A DNA stretch of 64,000 nt from Tigriopus japonicus. Taxonomy: Eukaryota > Arthropoda > Copepoda > Harpacticoida > Harpacticidae. The stretch covers positions 1,607,053-1,671,052 of the forward strand of contig CM021315.1 of assembly GCA_010645155.1 (NCBI GenBank), written 5' to 3'. Below, one piece after another: positions 58,901 through 64,000 of this stretch (its first letter is position 1; every line of letters starts with the position of its first letter). Below the pieces are notes generated by a model. It was not told where the DNA came from. It made no database searches and was given only the letters and a program-made list of their open reading frames with translations. The translations under genes and the position numbers were made by a program.

Positions 58901-61900
58901 TTTACGGCTACCACCAGTACAAACTTCTACAGCCTTCTTGTCTTAACCACGTGAAGGAACTACTCAGACGAGAATCGTGGCTTTAGTTCAGTCCTTATTG
59001 AACATGTATGACACGTAGGTGAATACTACGTGCTTAGCTTATTCCAGTTGGTGTTCATGCTGCAACATTTACATGTGTGCACAACTATTGCTTCTTTACG
59101 CTTTGTGATCAAGTTCAGATCCTTCGTCGTGGGTTAACTAGCGAAACAGTCAGATGGAGAGAAAATGCCACTCCTGCTCAAAAGACAATGACATCGGCAT
59201 TCCTCTTTGCGCTCAATCTTCGATTCAGGCAATTCTGACAATGTTCAAGTGCTACTTCTTCTCGTCTCTTCTTTCTTTCATCTTCTTTCTCTCTGAAACT
59301 CTCTCCCTTCACCCCTTTCTGTTCTTTTCAGAACAGCTATTTAAGCGAACAAAGGGTCAATCAAACATGCCAGAAGGAAGAAGGCAAAGAGAGTGTTCAA
59401 TTGCTTAGGGACCCCGTACGTGTACCAATGGTCAAAGAGCGAGCTATCAAGTTCATACGGGAGTTCAATGCTAGGCGAGTCGAAACACCGAGAAGAACAC
59501 AGGGTATAACACCTATAAAAGTTAACCACTTTTTGCAATCATAGCTGCGATGCACTTGCAAAGGTTAAGTGATCAAACGGGACTTACGGAAAGATAACGA
59601 AGAAATTGCCCATTATAGTCATCAAATATGTCAGACAACCCTCATTTTCAAATGCAATGAAACCAAAAGAATGCGTGTAGGACGTTTGGTCCAGGGACCT
59701 CAAAAGGTCAAATCGGTTCGCTTTTCTGATGTCTTTGACCACCGTCTATACTAATCATCATTATAATCTCTTGGCAACCATTTATATTTCCTATTACGAT
59801 TAGTACAACCGCACACACTAGAATTCTCAAATACCTTATTCGTAGTTACAAACTTGCAATCATGACACAGGGAGTAGTTGAATGACAAAAGTATTTTGGT
59901 TCTTACCTTTGGCGTAGTAGGAAAGCTTGAAGTTGTCCGGACCATAATCGCCATCTGTGAGGCACCCCAAGCCGTTGATCAATCGATTTTCAATACGATC
60001 TCCATCGTAAGTCCAATCATAAAAATAAAAGTCATTGCCCCGTTCATCGCCTTGGGGCATGGAATAAGACAGAACCCCCTCTGTAAAACAATAACGCAAA
60101 ATGATGGCACATTTAACCAGGACCAGTTCCAGGCGGGATTTTTGCCTGGACCCGATACCCACCATGATAGTTGCACCCATACACTTCCACTCTCATACAA
60201 ATGGTTCGTTTGAATTGGCAGAAGGGGTGAAACCGGATCTTTTGGGCCAAAATCACGGGGTTCAGCTCGTTTTTCACCGCTGAGTAGGTGTTGGTATTGG
60301 CATTAAGGACCTCTTTCTCATCCTTGGTGCGATATCGAACCCATTTTCGGAGCCGGGGTCGATAGTACTCGAGGACGTAAGCCTCGGTGAACTCGACGCC
60401 TTGTCCATTGCCAAAACGACCCTGACTCTCGACCGCAGTGAGGGAGTGAACCGAGCCCAAATCGATTTCCAACCATTCCTTGGTCTCCTTTTCGATCATG
60501 TTTTTGGGACACCACGCCCCACCATTTTTGTCTACCCGAAGCCTGAAAAGAGAGTCAATCCAATGAAACATGGTCCCCGAGGAAGCCCTTTGCGAGATGG
60601 CTGCGAAGAAAGCGAATGCCGCTCTCCCCAGGGGTGTTCGTAAGTGGTTGCCACTACTCTTCCCCTCCTTGAGCATCCTAGTCACGTTTTCTCGCATTGA
60701 TGATCATTTCAAATGGCTGAGCTTGAGAGAAATGGAAGACTGCGAGGTCACACCAGCCTTGACTTGCAAGTCAAGTCCAATGGAACCCAAACGAGTATGC
60801 TCTCGTAAACCAGCTTTGGTTTCTCCAATTCCTTTCAGTTTCCCTCCCACCAACACCCAGTTCAAGATTGTGAAAAAAGCAAGGAGAAACTTTGGACCGT
60901 CTGGTTTGGATTGGCCTTTGCTGAGTCAATTTCGACTGAGAAATGGCCACGCACGCGGCTTAAAAAGGAGGAGCATGAAACCGTGATGGGAACGAAGGAC
61001 AAGCAAGTTGAAGAGAAAAGGTCGGCTAAGTGAGTTCTTCTGGGAAAAACTCCTAGAAGTCATTAACGGCTGTTTGCTTAGGCTCAATTGGATGCTTGGG
61101 ACTTGAGCTCGACTCCAAGTCGCCAAGTTCACTGAAGACACGTCAAAGACAGTGGAAAAGCTCGGAGAGTCTCTTGTGAAACGAGCCAAGAAGTGAATGA
61201 ATGAATGACGAGTAAGCACTTCATACCCCAACCAGGGCTTGAAACTGCTTTTTGAGTTTGGATGGTGGGAAATAAGATGACGCTAAACTGTTATCCACTA
61301 CTAAGTACCACATGAATAAATACACAGGAAGTTCCGGGGAGTGGAATCGTAAGGAATGGTTCGATACTGAAGGGAAGGTCCCAGTGGGAAATTGAAAAAT
61401 ATTAGTCTCTCTATTAACTATCATGTCGAAGTTCGTCAAAACTGTCAGACACAAGTAGGGTTTAATCCAACAAAGAAATATTTTCCTACTTCTTACATAA
61501 AGTAAGATGAAAAGCCCGTATGGTTAGTATGGCTCTTGTCGCTCTAAATGTCGACGCGTTCTTAACGCTTGCATCATTACTTTTTCTGACCCTGCACTGT
61601 CGTGTCGTCGTGCAAGAGCACAGAGAAAAATCAAAGGGAAAGTTCAGGGACATGAAGTTCAAACGAAGAGTTCAGGAACACTTATTGTTCTGAGTAATTG
61701 CCTAAGGAAAATAATTTGTTTTTGTTTTTTTTCCTGTGACACCTTGTATTCCGCAACGGTTTCTTTGCCTCCAGTCCTGCCCTTGCTTCGAATCGTCTTA
61801 TCTTCATACCCTACATGCAGAAGAGAAGCGACCAAGTATTCATAACTTCCCAAGAATATAAATTCAAGCCCGTCGAGAACTTTGTGCCATGGATGCTTCA

Positions 61901-62370
61901 GGGAGCGTGCCACTCTGGTTGTAAACGATGGTCGTATTCACCACGTTTCTACAGTAGTAACAACGAGATAGCCTTCCTATGTACGTGAGTAGTGTAGTGT
62001 ATGTGTTCCCCACTCACTCGGTAGTAGAGTCGAGGGTGTTATTACCATAACTCACCTAGCGTTGTGAGGTCCAACGGTGGAATCCTCAAAGGAAGAAGAG
62101 GCCGAGATAGCTGAATCCTTGATATCCCCGGTTTCCATTCCCAAGGGAGCAATACACTGGGCTGAGGAAATTGAAAGAGGAAGAAATGAGGGTCGAGCTA
62201 GCTAGCTATCTAGCTACCACGTGTGTGAGGAACTGCGTGCGTCCCAGACATTAGGATGACTTACAATGATCCAGGGATTTGGTGCGTGGGGTTAGGCAGA
62301 GCAATAGAATGGCAACGGAGAACATCCAGGGCACCTTGGACGGCCATCCTAACGCGACTTGATATGTCAT
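52429..62370 (-). CDS. Ddr: Discoidin domain receptor tyrosine kinase, ten coding exons
   Basis: This is a collagen-sensing receptor tyrosine kinase of the DDR family. Ten coding exons join in frame (3276 nt, 1091 residues): 62370-62265, 62161-62056, 60542-60163, 60080-59907, 58754-57606, 57514-57318, 56892-56639, 56218-55928, 53748-53610 and 52908-52429. Each junction has GT-AG ends and matching codon phase. The order is signal peptide (1-35), discoidin domain (about 38-194, with cysteines 38, 82, 186 and 194 spaced as in human DDR1), discoidin-like domain (about 199-380), transmembrane helix (about 447-470), long juxtamembrane region and kinase (about 735-1045). The kinase keeps VAVK (Lys778), Glu795 and HRD (880-882), but has DIG (900-902) for DFG and SEGAFG in the glycine loop. 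Human DDR1 has 913 residues. The extra length lies mostly in the juxtamembrane region and C-tail. Confidence 0.92.
53610..53748 (-). CDS. Ddr: DDR exon 9: activation segment
   Basis: It encodes NCVVG, KIGDIGRDNPIYDRDYV and LVPIRWMAWESIVG. The activation-loop tyrosines (IYDRDY) and the RWMAWE substrate-binding motif remain. The DFG phenylalanine is isoleucine. The acceptor is GTCGCAG and the donor GTAAGT. Confidence 0.9.
55581..55599 (+). repeat. (GT)n microsatellite in DDR intron 8
   Basis: An uninterrupted GT tract of 19 bases in the 2.2-kb intron between exons 8 and 9. Confidence 0.85.
55928..56218 (-). CDS. Ddr: DDR exon 8: alpha-C helix to catalytic loop
   Basis: It encodes TEFIQEARLLSALDDPNISR, EYLELNDLNQFL and NFVHRDLATR, matching FLKEVKIMSRLKDPNIIR, GDLNQFL and HRDLATRNC of human DDRs. 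The acceptor is CTCTTTTCAG and the donor GTAAGA. Confidence 0.92.
56639..56892 (-). CDS. Ddr: DDR exon 7: kinase N-lobe
   Basis: It encodes the glycine loop LSEGAFGTVWIAD and the ATP-anchoring lysine in LVAVKFL. The first glycine of G-x-G-x-x-G is serine. The acceptor is CCATTGTAG and the donor GTAAGT. Confidence 0.88.
57318..57514 (-). CDS. Ddr: DDR exon 6: juxtamembrane with YAVP and poly-Gln
   Basis: It begins with GGDYAVPIPP, close to GGNTYAVPALPPG of human DDR1. A Ser/Thr-rich stretch and a seven-to-eight residue Gln run encoded by CAA/CAG codons follow. The acceptor is TTGTTGTAG and the donor GTAAGT. Confidence 0.85.
57606..58754 (-). CDS. Ddr: DDR exon 5: discoidin-like end, transmembrane helix, juxtamembrane
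   Basis: This 1149-nt exon starts with DRGWVGWKK (human YVGWSNH) and IEIEFEFDDVREFHHVHIYT. It closes the discoidin-like domain at MISEVAFES. An Asn/Asp-rich stalk (residues 389-403), the transmembrane helix (447-470) and a long cytoplasmic juxtamembrane segment follow. That segment has a proline run and tyrosines in YSEP and YTEP contexts that could recruit SH2 proteins. Confidence 0.9.
59907..60080 (-). CDS. Ddr: DDR exon 4: discoidin-like domain, first part
   Basis: It encodes GVLSYSMPQGD, WTYDGDR and NGLGCLTDGDYGPDNF, matching LLSYTAP, STYDG and GGLGQLADGVVGLDDF of human DDR1. It uses a TTTTACAG acceptor and GTAAGA donor. Confidence 0.9.
60163..60542 (-). CDS. Ddr: DDR exon 3: bulk of discoidin domain
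   Basis: It encodes NGGAWCPKN, WLEIDLG, VESQGRFGNGQGVEFTEAYV and the closing CMRVEVYGC. These are landmarks of the collagen-binding domain (GAWCP, LQVDL, GTQGRH, ELYGC in human DDRs). The acceptor is TCTTTTCAG and the donor GTGGGT. Confidence 0.9.
62056..62161 (-). CDS. Ddr: DDR exon 2: start of discoidin domain
   Basis: It encodes QCIAPLGMETGDIKDSAISA and onward, matching the C-x-x-PLGM opening of human DDR discoidin domains. It follows a TTTCCTCAG acceptor and ends with AG at a GTGAGT donor. It is too short to show as a long open frame. Confidence 0.87.
62265..62370 (-). CDS. Ddr: DDR exon 1: start codon and signal peptide
   Basis: The ATG at 62370 (context TACTACAATGACA) opens a leader with a hydrophobic core MFSVAILLLCL, a typical secretory signal. 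The exon ends LDH plus one base at a GTAAGT donor. An acceptor-like GATTCCAG just upstream suggests a further 5' noncoding exon. Confidence 0.85.
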
Positions 62371-64000
62371 TGTAGTACAACTGAAACCATCACATAGTGT
62401 CTGACACCTGGAATCAAACAAAAGACAACTGCATGTGAGTGACAACTTCAGAGCGACGTACAAAAACTGGATATTTTCATCACTTTCTTGAGAATTGGCT
62501 ACGTTTAAGGTGCTTGATGGTCTTGGGAAAGTCAGATTTTCGTTCTGAGATCAAAGGAACAGCTGTATATTTGAACAAAAATTTCGAATACAAGAGACCA
62601 CCTTACGCTCACCTTCCAGCAGTTGAACGGATTGAATCTAGATACCTTTGTCAGAGTAATCAGAGATCAAAGAGAGTCGGCGAATCGCACGTAGTCCGTG
62701 TTTGTTCGAAGAGCAAAATCGAAAAGTTCGGATTTAGTAGCAGTTAGTCAGTCAGTCAGCCCCTTTGTCAGTGACGGATAGTGTTTATTCGAATGTATTC
62801 ATTAAAGTTACTTTTGGGGCCATTAATCTAATCTTTGGAGAGACTGCAACAGGCTTTAATAAGGCCTCCTTAGTTTTATGCTCAAATCTATGCTTTGTTT
62901 TTCAAAGACGGTTCTGAGTCAGAGATGTGTGAACTCTCTTGAAGATCAAAGCATTGCCTGAAAGCGTGTCAATTCCTATTCAAATGACGTATCCACTCCA
63001 TTTGAGTGAAATTGCGGTTATAACCTAGAATCGGTTTATTGTTTACTCGCGATTTGCTCAACACACCTAAGCCACATAACCTCAACAACCGCAACTACAC
63101 CAAAGATTTAGATAAAAACGCGACCTTCGACGCGATCCAATACAATGAAAAGTCAACTTCGAATGAGTGAACAAAGCTCACTCGTATTTACTTTTAGGCT
63201 CGGATCAAATCCAGCCCAATAAATTCGTTGGGCTACGAATATATTTCAGTCCGATTTTACTACAAAAAGTCGTTTGAATTCCCTCTTTCATGGATAATTC
63301 CTACAGCAGAAAGGAAAGGCCTCAAAACCTCAAGAACTCATCATTTGGATCTCCTTCGCTTCAATTTGTCATTCATTTCAAGCTGAGCAATTCAATGTTT
63401 GAGGATAACTATTTACTCAAGAAGAATGCCAATTGTTTGTCAATGAACAATTTCCATTAATTTACCCTTGCTAGATATTCTCCGTGCATGTGTTCGAATG
63501 GTCTGTTTGGCAATCATTTCCAGACGGAATCGTGGCGCCTTCCAACCGCAAAACTTATCCGGCGTGCTGGCTGGGAATTGAATCAAAACGCCTGATATTA
63601 CGGTTGTGTCCACAATCCGCACAATATCAAAGACATTATTTATGAGCAAAGTTTCATGGCTGGAGGCCTTAAGCCACATGAAAAATACTATCTTCACTTC
63701 AAAGTACCTCAAACCGCGGCTGTCAGTCGCCACGGCTAATTCATTGCCAAACAAAGCCAGCCAGAACTTTGTGCAAAAAACTTTACCCCAGCCGTTTTGC
63801 TCTCAATGCGTGAGCAAAGAGCCCAGTTCACCTGGGAATCCAAAGCATGTTGATCAAGTAGATCCCTGGCATCATACCAATGTATTGCTTCAATAACTAG
63901 ATCTAGTCCTAGGCTGTTTGATGTTCTACAAAGGACACTTCAATAACAAGTACGGAACTCAAATCAACTAAGATCATTCGTTCGATCAATCATCTTGTGA
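62371..64000. other. Upstream flank of DDR
   Basis: This includes the DDR 5' leader, possibly with a noncoding exon starting at 62407 after an acceptor-like GATTCCAG. No other gene is supported to the window end. An open frame at 63440-63754 on the minus strand shows no family resemblance. Confidence 0.4.

Noticed and set aside
58755..58914. A longer DDR exon 5 using the open frame upstream of 58754
   Set aside because: A strong TTTTACAG acceptor at 58755 and the matched phase with exon 4 (GCCAAAG donor side) place the exon start at 58754.
63440..63754. A 104-codon minus-strand frame near the window end
   Set aside because: It has no recognisable domain, no supporting splice sites and no similarity I can name.
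1..64000. CRISPR arrays, bacterial operons or prophage
   Set aside because: Spliced exons, animal gene families and hAT/SINE elements show eukaryotic nuclear DNA. The repeats seen are microsatellites and transposon ends, not spacer-repeat arrays.

Overview
The window looks like nuclear DNA of an arthropod, most likely a crustacean such as a copepod. The evidence is the set of animal genes (brainiac-type glycosyltransferase, mago nashi, Hikeshi, CFAP418, a discoidin-domain receptor kinase), spliceosomal introns with GT-AG ends in one gene, short arthropod-type (TTAGG)n tracts, and many hAT-like and SINE-like elements. The species cannot be fixed from the sequence alone.

Region 1 to 20 kb is gene-dense by local standards. 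It holds nine protein genes, each readable as one uninterrupted exon: SLC25A26 (mitochondrial SAM carrier, +), brn (-), ELP5 (-), histone H1 (-), a small protein with an eIF4E-binding signature (+), mago (-), an ankyrin-repeat protein with possible PP1-docking motifs (+), Hikeshi (+) and CFAP418 (+). ELP5 and brn lie 28 nt apart on the same strand. Hikeshi and CFAP418 lie 274 nt apart on the same strand with no obvious poly(A) signal between them. The gaps hold foldback and SINE-like repeats, including a large inverted repeat at 4.6-5.3 kb, another at 6.8-7.2 kb and a small one at 7.5-7.6 kb.

Region 20 to 27.2 kb is a transposon island. It contains three unrelated non-autonomous hAT-type elements, each with an 8-bp target-site duplication (21501-21863, 23078-24539, 25535-26744), followed by a tRNA-derived SINE-like unit near 27.0 kb. 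Two of the hAT elements carry subterminal repeats that point the same way at both ends.

Region 27.2 to 52.4 kb is about 25 kb with no gene I can support. It is studded with (TTGG)n, (CAA)n, (ATC)n, (GTT)n and (CT)n tracts.

Region 52.4 to 62.4 kb, minus strand, is a ten-exon discoidin domain receptor tyrosine kinase. All ten exons join in frame to a 1091-residue protein: signal peptide, discoidin domain, discoidin-like domain, transmembrane helix, long juxtamembrane region and kinase. The kinase has DIG where DFG is expected. The last 1.6 kb holds no gene I can support.

The genes serve separate housekeeping and signalling roles (SAM import, glycan synthesis, tRNA wobble modification, chromatin, translation, exon-junction complex, Hsp70 nuclear import, cilia, collagen sensing). 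I see no single shared pathway. The most notable signals are the tight same-strand pairs, the run of single-exon genes, the candidate eIF4E-binding and PP1-binding proteins, the altered DDR kinase motifs and the hAT island.
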